DNA of 64,000 bases from the NCBI RefSeq assembly GCF_034043515.1, contig NZ_CP138214.1:4526001-4590000 (forward strand). The letters are read 5' to 3'. Below the pieces are notes generated by a model. It saw nothing but the letters and a program-made list of their open reading frames with translations. It had not been told where the DNA came from and did no database searches. The DNA is from Pseudomonas sp. MUP55. GTDB lineage: Bacteria > Pseudomonadota > Gammaproteobacteria > Pseudomonadales > Pseudomonadaceae. The position numbers and the translations under genes are program-made. This document shows positions 25,844 to 33,951 of the stretch, in pieces. Each line of letters begins with the position of its first letter. Within the stretch, counting starts at the first letter, position 1.

Positions 25844-26707
25844 TCAGTTATCAGTCAGCATTGCCAGCAACGCATCGGCGGCCGCAGAAGGTGAGCGGTT
25901 TGGCGGATAGACCAAGGCGAACTCGCGGTGGATCGGCACACTCAGGGGCAGCACATGCAAGCCCTGGCGCTGGACCGGCAGGGTCATTTCCGGCACCAGG
26001 GTCACGCCGACGCCTTCGCGCACCAGGCTGAAAGCGCTGCTCCACTCACGCACTTGCACGCGCACATCGCGCATCACCAGGCCGGCGTCGCCCCCCAGGC
26101 TGCGGGCGTTGACGGTGCAGCCGCCGGTGGCGAGCACGAAAGGCTGCTCCAGCAACTGCGCAAGGGTTACCGTGGCCTGCTGCGCCAGCTCATGCCGGGC
26201 CGACACCACCGCCAGCCAGGTGTCCCGTCCCAGTGGTGTGGCGTTGCGCTCGGCTCTTGGGTTGAGCACCACGCCCAGGTCGACCAGGTCGGCGTCGAGC
26301 AAGGCATTCACTTCGCTGTCGGTGACTTCAAGGGTGGTCACCTCAATGCCCGGATACAGCTGGGCAAACCGCTGCAGCCTGGGGCTCAGAAACTTCGCCA
26401 GCACCTGAGGGAAACAGGCGATGCGCAAGTTTCCATGCAGCGCGGGCCTGGCTTCTTCCACGCGACAGCGTATCGCCTGCAACGCGCCGAGCATCACCCG
26501 GGCCTGTTCGAGCACACTCACGCCCAACGCGGTGGGCAAGGTCCTGCGCGGCTCGCGGATGAACAGTTGCGCGCCCAGCGTGGCCTCCATGGACGCCATG
26601 GCCTGGCTGGCGGCGGACTGGGTCATGCCCACCCGCTCGGCAGCGGCGGTGATGCTGCCGTGATCGGCCACCGCCACCAGCAAACGCCAATGCATCAGGT
26701 TCATCAT
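25844..26707 (-). CDS. LysR-family transcriptional regulator
   Basis: A 287-residue LysR protein: MHWRLLVAVADHGSITAAAE, MTQSAASQAMASMEATLGAQLFIRE, then an effector domain from about residue 92 (HGNLRIACFPQVLAKFLSP). It is divergent from gstA with a gap of about 96 bp, and gstA may be its target (inference). Start codons at 26707, 26704 and 26695 are all possible. Confidence 0.87.
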   Translation of the reverse strand: MMNLMHWRLLVAVADHGSITAAAERVGMTQSAASQAMASMEATLGAQLFIREPRRTLPTALGVSVLEQARVMLGALQAIRCRVEEARPALHGNLRIACFPQVLAKFLSPRLQRFAQLYPGIEVTTLEVTDSEVNALLDADLVDLGVVLNPRAERNATPLGRDTWLAVVSARHELAQQATVTLAQLLEQPFVLATGGCTVNARSLGGDAGLVMRDVRVQVREWSSAFSLVREGVGVTLVPEMTLPVQRQGLHVLPLSVPIHREFALVYPPNRSPSAAADALLAMLTDN

Positions 26708-26803
26708 GGCAGTAGCTGTCCTTATGGGTGAGGCGTTAAGGATTAATTTTACTCACGGTGTCACGCCCACGAGACTGGCGCAAATCCTACACAGAGGCGC
26801 TCC

Positions 26804-27406
26804 ATGAAACTGTATTTTTCGCCCAATGCCTGCTCGCTCGCCCCCCACATCGTCCTGCGGGAATTGGCCTTGCCCTTCGAGCTGGTGCGCGTCGACAACC
26901 AGGCCAAGACCACGGCTGACGGCAAGGACTTCCTGCAGATCAATCCCAAGGGTTATGTGGCAGCCCTGCAACTGGACGACGGCCAGGTGCTGACCGAAGC
27001 CAGCGCGATCCTGCAATACCTCGCCGACCTGCAACCCGACGCCGGTCTGGCCCCGGCCAACGGCAGCTGGGAGCGCGTGCGCTTGCAGGAATGGCTGAAT
27101 TTCATCGCTACCGAGATGCATGGCGGGCTCGCCGTGTTTTTCAACCCTGCGATACAGGGAGAGGTGCGGGCGATATTCCTGACCACGTTGTTCAAACGTT
27201 TTGCCGTGCTGGTGCAGACGCTGGAGCGGCAGGATTATCTGCTGGGCGCGCCGTATTCGGTGGCGGATGCGTATCTGTACGTGGTGCTGCGCTGGGCGGC
27301 GATTCATGCGATTGAGCTGACGCAGTGGCCTGCATTGGCGGCGTTTGAGCAACGGGTGGGCGAGCGGCCTGCTGTCATTGCGGCGTTGGCAGCGGAAAAC
27401 CCATGA
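26804..27406 (+). CDS. gstA: Beta-class glutathione S-transferase
   Basis: A 200-residue GST with the beta-class opening MKLYFSPNACSLAPHIVLRE, in which the catalytic Cys and Ser are typical. The segment NPKGYVAALQLDDGQVLTEASAILQYLAD carries the cis-Pro (here Tyr-Val in place of the usual Val-Pro) and the glutathione-contacting Glu-Ala-Ser, and YSVADAYLYVVLRW is the N-capping box of domain 2. Such enzymes conjugate or reduce electrophiles. GAGGCGCTCC precedes the ATG at 26804. Confidence 0.85.
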   Translation: MKLYFSPNACSLAPHIVLRELALPFELVRVDNQAKTTADGKDFLQINPKGYVAALQLDDGQVLTEASAILQYLADLQPDAGLAPANGSWERVRLQEWLNFIATEMHGGLAVFFNPAIQGEVRAIFLTTLFKRFAVLVQTLERQDYLLGAPYSVADAYLYVVLRWAAIHAIELTQWPALAAFEQRVGERPAVIAALAAENP

Positions 27407-27428
27407 GCTGACCCGCTGACCAAGCGCT

Positions 27429-27451
27429 GGCGAGGGAGCGGCTCCCTCGCC
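27429..27451. terminator. Hairpin between convergent gstA and sulfonate-binding gene
   Basis: GGCGAGGGAGC and GCTCCCTCGCC pair around a single base (in practice a ten-base stem with a three-base loop). There is no T-run. It probably serves both genes. Confidence 0.5.
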
Positions 27452-27458
27452 CCAGGGC

Positions 27459-28400
27459 TTATGGCGCCTTGAACACAACTTGCTGCACATCGATCTTTTT
27501 CGGGATCAAGGCATTGGCGAAAAACAAGTCGGCGGTGCGTTGTTGAGTGGCGATGTCGCTCGCCTGCAGCGGCCGGATCGGCTCGGGCGAGCGGTGTTCG
27601 AAGTAGCGCTTGACCACGGCCGGTGGCAGGCCCAGGGTCTTGGCCATCAGCGCGATGCTGTCTTCGGGCTGGTCGAGGGATAGACGCTGCGCCTTGGCGA
27701 GGGTCTGCAGAATGGTGGCAACCGCCTGGGGGTTTTGCCGGGCAAACGCGCTGCTGGCCACAAAGAAACTGCCGGCCGGATTGAGGCCTTCGCCGGTGCC
27801 CAGCACGCGCGCGGCACCGTCTACCACGGCGGCCGAGTAGTACGGGTCCCATATCACCCAGGCGTCCACCTTGCCCTGCTCGAACGCGGCGCGCCCGTCG
27901 GAAGGCGACAGGTACACCACGTTCACGTCCTTCCACTGCAAGCCGGCACGCAACAGGCTCTTGAGGAACAGGTTGTGGGAACTGGAGCCCTTGAGCAGCG
28001 CCACGCGCTTGCCCTTGAGTTCAGCCACGCTCTGGATCGTGCTGGTGTTGGGCACAAGGACGGCTTCGTTTTTGCCCTCATTGGGCTCGACGGCGATGTA
28101 TTGCAGCTCGATACCAGCGGCCTGGGCGAAAATCGGCGGGATGTCGCCGATATTGCCGATGTCCAGGCTGCCGGCGTTTAACGCCTCGATCAGCGGCGGG
28201 CCACCGAGGAATTCGGTCCACTGCACCTGAGTACCGGGCAGCGCCGCTTCGAAAAGTTTGTGTTCACGGGCGAGCACCATGCTCACCGAGCTTTTCTGAT
28301 AGCCGATGCGCAGGGTGGGAGGATCGGCGGCCAGCACGTTAGCGGCGACCAGCGAAAGAACAGCGAGAGCAATCATCTTCAGGTGGTTGAGTATTTTCAT
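27459..28400 (-). CDS. Periplasmic aliphatic-sulfonate-type ABC substrate-binding protein
   Basis: A 313-residue SsuA-like protein. The signal peptide ends at VAANVLA-ADP. The family segments are LRIGYQKSSVSMVLARE, TEFLGGPPLIEALNAGSLDIGNIGD, VAELKGKRVALLKGSSSHNLFLKSLL and VDAWVIWDPYYSAAV. SsuA captures alkanesulfonates as sulfur sources. No permease or ATPase gene is nearby. Its ATG overlaps the stop of the sigma-factor gene upstream (ATGA), an unusual partnership. Confidence 0.85.
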   Translation of the reverse strand: MKILNHLKMIALAVLSLVAANVLAADPPTLRIGYQKSSVSMVLAREHKLFEAALPGTQVQWTEFLGGPPLIEALNAGSLDIGNIGDIPPIFAQAAGIELQYIAVEPNEGKNEAVLVPNTSTIQSVAELKGKRVALLKGSSSHNLFLKSLLRAGLQWKDVNVVYLSPSDGRAAFEQGKVDAWVIWDPYYSAAVVDGAARVLGTGEGLNPAGSFFVASSAFARQNPQAVATILQTLAKAQRLSLDQPEDSIALMAKTLGLPPAVVKRYFEHRSPEPIRPLQASDIATQQRTADLFFANALIPKKIDVQQVVFKAP

Positions 28401-28909
28401 GTAAAGCCTCGTGGTGAATGCAGGCGGCGCAGCGCCTGCGCCGAATAGTCGCTGACCGAGCGCCGGGAAATGCCCAACTCGGCGGCTATTTGCGGGTAGG
28501 TCAAACCGTTGAGTCGCGAGAGCAGAAAGGTGGCCTTGACCTTGGCGGGGCAGCCGTCGAGCAACTGGTCGATGGCCTGCAAGGTTTCCAACTGCTGGGC
28601 CAGCGCTTCGGGGGACGACGTGCAACTGGCGTCGTCGTGATCCAGGTCGTCCAGGTAAGCGCGCTCCAGGTCGCGGCGGCGCCATAGCTGGTACATCAGG
28701 CGCTGGGCGATGGTGGTGAGCAAGGCGCGGGGCTGGCGGATCGGCCGTGCGTCGGGTGAACGCAGGAGCTGGACGAAGGCGTCGGCGGCGATGTCTTCGG
28801 CGTGTGAACGGGAATCGAGGTGGCGGTGCAAACGGCTGCACAGCCAGGCGTAGTGACTGTGGAACAATCCGCCCACGTAGTCGCTGTGGAAAGTGTCGGC
28901 GCCGGACAT
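28397..28909 (-). CDS. ECF sigma factor, FecI type, without adjacent FecR
   Basis: A 170-residue ECF sigma. Region 2 runs from FHSHYAWLCSRLHRHLDSRSHAEDIAADAFVQLL to RALLTTIAQRLMYQLWRRRDLERAYLD, of which I quote only the ends. Region 4 includes LLDGCPAKVKATFLLSRLNG and the recognition helix LGISRRSVSDY. The pattern is that of iron-uptake (FecI/PvdS-like) sigma factors, which usually precede a fecR anti-sigma gene. None is present. The start at 28909 has GGAG six bases upstream. ATG 28921 is the alternative. Confidence 0.83.
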   Translation of the reverse strand: MSGADTFHSDYVGGLFHSHYAWLCSRLHRHLDSRSHAEDIAADAFVQLLRSPDARPIRQPRALLTTIAQRLMYQLWRRRDLERAYLDDLDHDDASCTSSPEALAQQLETLQAIDQLLDGCPAKVKATFLLSRLNGLTYPQIAAELGISRRSVSDYSAQALRRLHSPRGFT

Positions 28910-29018
28910 GGTTGGCTCCATCTGGGTTGGTTGCACGGTATGTCCGGTGTTCCGGTGGAGCGATCCTAACAAGCGCTCTTATTCTTTAATAATATTTAAA
29001 AGTCACTTCTATATAACT

Positions 29019-29810
29019 TTATACAAGGACAGGGTAGCCGCTGTCTTCGGCCTGCTGCTGGTAGGCGAGCAACACGCGATAGTCGTCCTCACTCGCCGCC
29101 AGCACGGCTTGCAGGCCCAGCGTTTCACCCACCTGCGCAAGATCCTGCAGCGCAAGGTTCATCGCTTCGCGAATCTGCTCCAGGCGCTCATCGCTCAAAC
29201 TCCCCGGGCCGATATAGGGCAATGTCGGGCTCGGCGCGCTGCGGCTGACGATGCGCAGCCCGGCCACTTCGGCGGGCGCGAAACGGGCCAGGTAATCGAA
29301 GGTGACGCTGTCGATGGCGCCAAGGTCGGCGCGGCCTTCGCGCAGCCAGCGCAGGCTTTCACGGTGGGCGCCGCTGATACCGACACTGGCGAAGAAACGG
29401 CCCTCGCGCTGCAACGGCGCCACGCGCTCGCGCAGCAGGTTCATGCCGCTGTTGGAATCGTGACCGTTGATCACCGCGCGGCTGCCATAGAACTGTTCCA
29501 GGCAGGTGCGCGGGTTGTTCTCGCGGGTCAGGAGCAGGCTGCAATGCTCGCCATCGCGGCTATGGGGCAGTTCGTAGCGCGGGCGGCCAATCACCCGGAC
29601 CTGGCCGCGCAGTTGGGTCATCAACGGGTAGCCGCAGGTCTGCGCGACCAGCAGTTGGGGGGCCAGCCACAGGCTGTGCAGGTCCAGGTGGTCGGCGCGG
29701 CGACGCGTCAGTCCCAATCGTTCAAAGATGCGCTCCAGCCACTGCTGGTTGGCCTGGCGCACCTGCTCCGGTGCGACATACATCAGCAACTCGGCGTAGT
29801 GATCACTCAT
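29019..29810 (-). CDS. PhnD-like substrate-binding protein without signal peptide
   Basis: A 263-residue protein of the phosphate/phosphonate-binding (PhnD/SsuA/transferrin-like) superfamily. It begins LLMYVAPEQVRQANQQWLERIF with no signal sequence. Further marks are QTCGYPLMTQL, the pocket segment VINGHDSNSGMNLLRERVAP and LREGRADLGAIDSVTFDYL. It may bind a small anion in the cytosol or be part of a sensor. It starts nine bases after the desaturase stop, so the two are probably co-transcribed. The sigma-factor gene follows. Confidence 0.78.
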   Translation of the reverse strand: MSDHYAELLMYVAPEQVRQANQQWLERIFERLGLTRRRADHLDLHSLWLAPQLLVAQTCGYPLMTQLRGQVRVIGRPRYELPHSRDGEHCSLLLTRENNPRTCLEQFYGSRAVINGHDSNSGMNLLRERVAPLQREGRFFASVGISGAHRESLRWLREGRADLGAIDSVTFDYLARFAPAEVAGLRIVSRSAPSPTLPYIGPGSLSDERLEQIREAMNLALQDLAQVGETLGLQAVLAASEDDYRVLLAYQQQAEDSGYPVLV

Positions 29811-29819
29811 GCTCGCTTC

Positions 29820-30748
29820 TCATGCAAAGGGATGCCGGGGACTGTCGATGGCCTTGACGCCGTAGCGGCCCATGAACTGGCCGTAACCCTGCACGACGAA
29901 ACCGCCGCTGCGCGCCACCCACTGTGCACGCCGCGCACGGTACACCGTGGGCAACACGTACCACGGCAGCTTCGGCAAATCGTGGTGCACCAGGTGCAAG
30001 TTATTGTTGAGGAACAGCCAGCTCCATGGCCATGACGCTTCGTTGAGTACCGTGCGTTGTTCCGGCTGCGGGTGGGGTCGATGCTCATAGTAGGAGCGGA
30101 TCGACGCCAGGGACAACGCCGGCACGGTGACCAGCAACAGGTAATGCCACACCGGCAGTGCGCTGGTGTGGGCGATAAAACCCAGCATCAGGCAGGTGAC
30201 GGCGCCATGGGCCAGCCACATCGGCCATGCGTGCGGCAGGCGTTGCCACTCATCACGAGCCAATCGGCTGATCGCCAGCGGTGCCGCCAGCACGAGGCGG
30301 CCCAGCAGGGTCTTGGTCAACCAATGCACGCCACGCTCGAATATTGAGCTGCGGTCCCACGCTGCTGATTGAGGTAGCGACTTTCCGGGTCGACGCCCGG
30401 CAGGGTCAGGTCCTCGTCGTTGTGGTGCAGCAGATGGCTGTCTCGATACAGGGTGTAGGGGTACCACACGGCAAACGGCGCGTAGCCGAGCAGTTTGTTC
30501 AGCCACAGGGAGCGGGTGGGATGACCGTGGAGCAATTCGTGTTGCAGCGACAACCACAAGGTCACCAACGGGATCAGCAACAGCGTGCTCAGCCACACGC
30601 CGAGCCAGTGGCTGGCGAGGATCACCGCGAACCAACCGGCGTAGACGCCGATCAGCAGCAGCCAGGTCGGCCATTCGGTGCGCACGGCGAACCCTTGGCA
30701 CAGGGCGTCGATTTCGCGGCGGTGGGTCGCATCCAGGTAGTGGGTCAT
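29820..30748 (-). pseudogene. Fatty acid desaturase, interrupted by a -1 frameshift
   Basis: A membrane fatty acid desaturase read in two frames. The N-terminal part (from about 30748, MTHYLDATHRREID) holds the histidine boxes HELLHGH and HLLHH. The C-terminal part in the next frame holds HLVHH and runs to 29820. The frames meet near 30361, where LNQQ should continue as A-W-D-R-S-S-I-F. The DNA reads CAGCAG-CGTGGGACC, as if one G of a GCG codon were lost. All three boxes are intact, so this is a recent mutation, a sequencing error or, less likely, programmed frameshifting. Confidence 0.75.
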
Positions 30749-30880
30749 CAAGCGCTCGGAACAGATGTTTACTTCCTTGTGCAACCGCGCGCGAAAATCT
30801 TGCAGAACCTTTGGTGCTGAGCTTAGAAGCAAAGGCTGCAACAGCTACACTGCCCGCCTCGTCCCTTGATTGGTTTGAAC

Positions 30881-31294
30881 ATGCACATCGAACTGCTGGC
30901 AGCGCCGCTATGGCCGCTGCTGAACAAGTTTTACCGCAGCCACAACTCGTCGATGAAGGCGCTCAAGGGCGGGCAGCTGTGGGTTGCAAGGGACACGGAC
31001 ATCGTTGCCGGGTTGTGCCTGACACCCGTGGTCGGTGGGCAGTGGCTGACGGGTGTGTTCGTCGACCCGGCCTATCGCGGCCAGGGGCTGGCGGCGCGGT
31101 TGATCCACCCGGCCGTGGCGCAGGTGGACGGCACAGTATGGTTGCTGTGCCACCCAGACCTTGAACCGCTGTACCAGCGCATGGGTTTTTCTCAAGACAC
31201 CGTGCTGCCGCAGTCGCTCAGCGAACGACTGGTGCGCTACAAGCGCAACAAACCGATGATTGCGATGGGCTTGAATGCCCTGGATGAAGGATAA
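30881..31294 (+). CDS. GNAT-family N-acetyltransferase
   Basis: A 137-residue acetyltransferase. The core is LTGVFVDPAYRGQGLAARLI, the standard acetyl-CoA loop (R-G-x-G), followed by a strand and LEPLYQRMGF. The start at 30881 (MHIELLAAPLWPLL) is preferred over 30866. It is divergent from the desaturase. The substrate is unknown. Confidence 0.85.
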   Translation: MHIELLAAPLWPLLNKFYRSHNSSMKALKGGQLWVARDTDIVAGLCLTPVVGGQWLTGVFVDPAYRGQGLAARLIHPAVAQVDGTVWLLCHPDLEPLYQRMGFSQDTVLPQSLSERLVRYKRNKPMIAMGLNALDEG

Positions 31295-31337
31295 CCGCCC
31301 GCGGGGGCGGTCAAGAAGCCGCACAAGCGAGAAGTCA

Positions 31338-31371
31338 TCTGTGGTGAGGGAACTTGCTCCCTCACTACAGG
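31338..31371. terminator. Hairpin between GNAT and def genes
   Basis: GTGAGGGA and TCCCTCAC pair around ACTTGC (31344-31365), extended by TGT/ACA outside. It is a short REP-like hairpin. A second inverted repeat, ACCGCCC/GGGCGGT, lies just after the GNAT stop (31295-31312). Confidence 0.45.
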
Positions 31372-31401
31372 TAAGGTGTTCGCCGGGGGTGCTTCGAGGG
31401 G

Positions 31402-31941
31402 TTATTCGTCAGCCGTTGGGTCCATATCGGGGAACATCACGTCGATAAACCCGAACTTGCTGAAGTCGGTTATCCGCGACGGGTACAAGCGGCCGATCAG
31501 GTGATCGCATTCATGCTGCACCACCCGCGCATGGAAGCCGTCGGCAAAACGTACGATCGGCTCGCCCTTGGGGTCGAAACCTTCGTAGCGGATCTGCTGA
31601 TAACGGTTCACGGCGCCACGCAGGCCGGGGACGGACAGGCAGCCCTCATAACCTTCTTCCAGTACCGGGCTGAGCGGCGTGATCAACGGGTTGATCAGGA
31701 TGGTCTGCGGCACCGGTGGTGCGTCCGGGTAGCGTTCGCTGGCCTCGAAACCAAAGATCACCAGTTGCAGATCCACACCGATCTGCGGCGCGGCCAGGCC
31801 GACACCGCCCACGTGTTCCATGGTCTGGAACATGTCATCGATCAGTTGCCACAGCTCGGGGCTGTCGAACATTTCCGGCGGCACTGGCGGGGCAATGCGC
31901 AGCAGACGTTCATCGCCCATTTTCAGGATTTCACGGATCAT
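31402..31941 (-). CDS. def: Peptide deformylase
   Basis: Removes the formyl group from nascent proteins. The 179 residues carry all three metal and active-site motifs: [18 protein letters not shown] and QHECDHLIG. It begins [14 protein letters not shown]. It is probably a second deformylase copy, since the main def gene of Pseudomonas sits with fmt elsewhere. Its start overlaps the stop of the YihY/BrkB gene by 4 bp. Confidence 0.93.
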   Translation of the reverse strand: MIREILKMGDERLLRIAPPVPPEMFDSPELWQLIDDMFQTMEHVGGVGLAAPQIGVDLQLVIFGFEASERYPDAPPVPQTILINPLITPLSPVLEEGYEGCLSVPGLRGAVNRYQQIRYEGFDPKGEPIVRFADGFHARVVQHECDHLIGRLYPSRITDFSKFGFIDVMFPDMDPTADE

Positions 31942-32891
31942 TGATCGGGCTCGATGATAGGTTTGGAGTGGTCCCGGCCCAGGCCTGAGACATGTTGTTT
32001 TTCGCCCGCATGGCCCGGTTCGCCGATTTCCTTCTCACCGGGGTCCTTGCCTTCGGCGGACATGTGTTCGATCACCGCATTCATCTCCGCGCCGAGCAAC
32101 AGCACCGCGGCGGAGATATAGAAATACAGCAGCAGGACGATGATCGCACCGATACTGCCATACATGGCGTTGTAGTCGGCGAAAGTCTTGACGTAGTAGC
32201 CAAAACCGAGGGAAGCGACGATCCACACCACCACCGCCAATACCGAACCTGGGGTGATGAAGCGAAACTCCTGCTCGACGTCGGGCATCACGTAGTACAT
32301 GAGGGCCACCGCAAACATCAGCAGGATCACGATCAAAGGCCAGCGCAGGATGGTCCACAGCGTGACGACGAACTCCTGCATGCCGATCTGCCCCGCCAGC
32401 CATTCCATCACCTGCGGGCCGAGCACCATCAGCGCGGCGGCGGCCAGCAGCATGCCGGCGATGCCGATGGTGTAGAAAATCGACAGCGGGAACCGCTTCC
32501 AGATCGGGCGCCCTTCCACCACGTCATAGGCCGCGTTCATCGCGCTCATCATCAGGCGCACGCCGGCGGATGCGGTCCAGAGCGCAATCACGATACCCAC
32601 CGACAGCAGCCCACCCTTGGATTGCTGCAATTGGTCGATCACCGGGTTGACCTGCTCCAGCGCCTGGGGCGGCAACACCAACTCCGACTGCAGGCGCAGC
32701 CAGGTGAAGAAGTCCGGCAGATGCAGGAAACCGATCAGCGCAATCAGGAACAGCAGGAAGGGAAACAGCGAGAACAGCATCTGGTAGGCCAATGCGGAGG
32801 CGTAGGTCGGCATCTCGTCATCGACGAATTCGGTGACGGTGCGCACCAGCACCTTGTGCAGCTTGAGACCATCGAGTACCGGAAAAATCAT
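31938..32891 (-). CDS. yihY: YihY/BrkB-family inner-membrane protein
   Basis: A 317-residue integral membrane protein with six hydrophobic segments. The family signature is near the N-terminus: [20 protein letters not shown]. Further conserved regions are [40 protein letters not shown] and the [17 protein letters not shown] helix, followed by ELNA-like [11 protein letters not shown]. The tail is hydrophilic and cytoplasmic. The molecular function is not established. It overlaps def by 4 bp (ATGA). Confidence 0.87.
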   Translation of the reverse strand: MIFPVLDGLKLHKVLVRTVTEFVDDEMPTYASALAYQMLFSLFPFLLFLIALIGFLHLPDFFTWLRLQSELVLPPQALEQVNPVIDQLQQSKGGLLSVGIVIALWTASAGVRLMMSAMNAAYDVVEGRPIWKRFPLSIFYTIGIAGMLLAAAALMVLGPQVMEWLAGQIGMQEFVVTLWTILRWPLIVILLMFAVALMYYVMPDVEQEFRFITPGSVLAVVVWIVASLGFGYYVKTFADYNAMYGSIGAIIVLLLYFYISAAVLLLGAEMNAVIEHMSAEGKDPGEKEIGEPGHAGEKQHVSGLGRDHSKPIIEPDQ

Positions 32892-33071
32892 AGCGTCTCC
32901 TTTCGCCGCAAAGAGGTTGAGTTCGTGGGCGACTCAGGGGCCGTTTTCTACATCAAAGTAGCCCATTTGGCGACTTTGAAACAATTTCCAAACTTTAGTT
33001 GCAGCAGCGGGTACAAAAACGGCCATCCGTGGATGGCCGTCGGGCTGCTGGGGTCAGCCAGCCGAACCGTG

Positions 33072-33257
33072 TCACTCGGTGGCTTTTTTCACCGCGTCCT
33101 TGGTCTTGCCCACTGCCTGCTGTGCTTCACCTTTCTTTTCCTGGATCACGCCTTCGGCACGCAGTTTGTCGTTATCTGTAACCTTGCCCACACCTTGCTT
33201 GATGTTACCGACTGCTTCGTTAGCCAGGCCTTTTGCCTTATCGGAAGTGCTGCCCAT
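33072..33257 (-). CDS. CsbD-family stress-response protein
   Basis: A 61-residue hydrophilic helical protein: [20 protein letters not shown], then KAEG-like [20 protein letters not shown], the CsbD signature. CsbD proteins are general-stress proteins of unknown mechanism. The start at 33257 has AGGAG eight bases upstream. Confidence 0.87.
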   Translation of the reverse strand: MGSTSDKAKGLANEAVGNIKQGVGKVTDNDKLRAEGVIQEKKGEAQQAVGKTKDAVKKATE

Positions 33258-33457
33258 GGTATTACTCCTGATAACAATCAATTGGTTTTTGGTCACTACG
33301 CAGCGGTTGACTCGAAGCGAAGCGCCAGAGTTTCAATTATTTTGCGCGGGCATTTCATCGAAAGGGGCAGGTTTGCCTTTATGTTTTGCGGCCAACCCAC
33401 GAGAATGCCCGGCAGATTCAGGCTCGAACGCTGAATAACAGATCCCGTAGGAAGGTT

Positions 33458-33835
33458 ATGAAACTCAATAAAGCACAGGCCATCGCCCGCAGAAACCAGG
33501 AACTGGGCGGTGCCGTACTCGGCGTCAACAACTGCCATTTCACCGACCTGGACCCAAAACGCAACATCTGGTGGTTCGACCTGCCAGTGGCGCGGATTGG
33601 CGTGGGCCAGTACGAGTGGATCCACCTGTTGATGCACAACGCCGAGACCGACCAGTTGCTGCACCTGAAGGTGCCCACTGTGTTCCTGCGTGAAAACCTC
33701 GAAGGGCTGGTGGTGCGCAATGCCGGCAAGCGCAAGCCGGAAATCACCCTGGAACTGAGCGCCGACAAGGATTCGTTCCTCAAGGACGTGCGCCCTGCCG
33801 GTGCGGGCATTAGCTTCGCGCAGTTCGCCCTGTAA
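33458..33835 (+). CDS. Conserved hypothetical protein
   Basis: A 125-residue soluble protein I do not assign to a family. It starts MKLNKAQAIARRNQELGGAV, has a strand-rich centre (NIWWFDLPVARIGVGQYEWIHLL) and ends near GAGISFAQFAL. The ATG at 33458 follows GGAAGG. It stands alone between the csbD gene and a REPIN. No membrane segment is seen. Confidence 0.72.
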   Translation: MKLNKAQAIARRNQELGGAVLGVNNCHFTDLDPKRNIWWFDLPVARIGVGQYEWIHLLMHNAETDQLLHLKVPTVFLRENLEGLVVRNAGKRKPEITLELSADKDSFLKDVRPAGAGISFAQFAL

Positions 33836-33846
33836 CAACGCTGAAA

Positions 33847-33943
33847 AAAATGTGGGAGGGGGCTTGCTCCCGATAGCGGTGGGCCAGTCACCCGATAAGG
33901 TGACTGACACTCAGCCATCGGGGGCAAGCCCCCTCCCACATTT
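33847..33943. repeat. REPIN (inverted pair of GTGGGAGGGGG REPs)
   Basis: AAATGTGGGAGGGGGCTTGC and its complement frame a spacer with the inner arms GCCAGTCACCC and GGTGACTGACAC. It lies between the hypothetical gene and the fadD1 3' end. Confidence 0.88.
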
Positions 33944-33951
33944 GAGGTGCG

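Noticed and set aside
31992..33434. 480-residue frame antisense to the yihY and csbD genes
   Set aside because: Spans two genes and their gap. His- and Gln-rich shadow composition.
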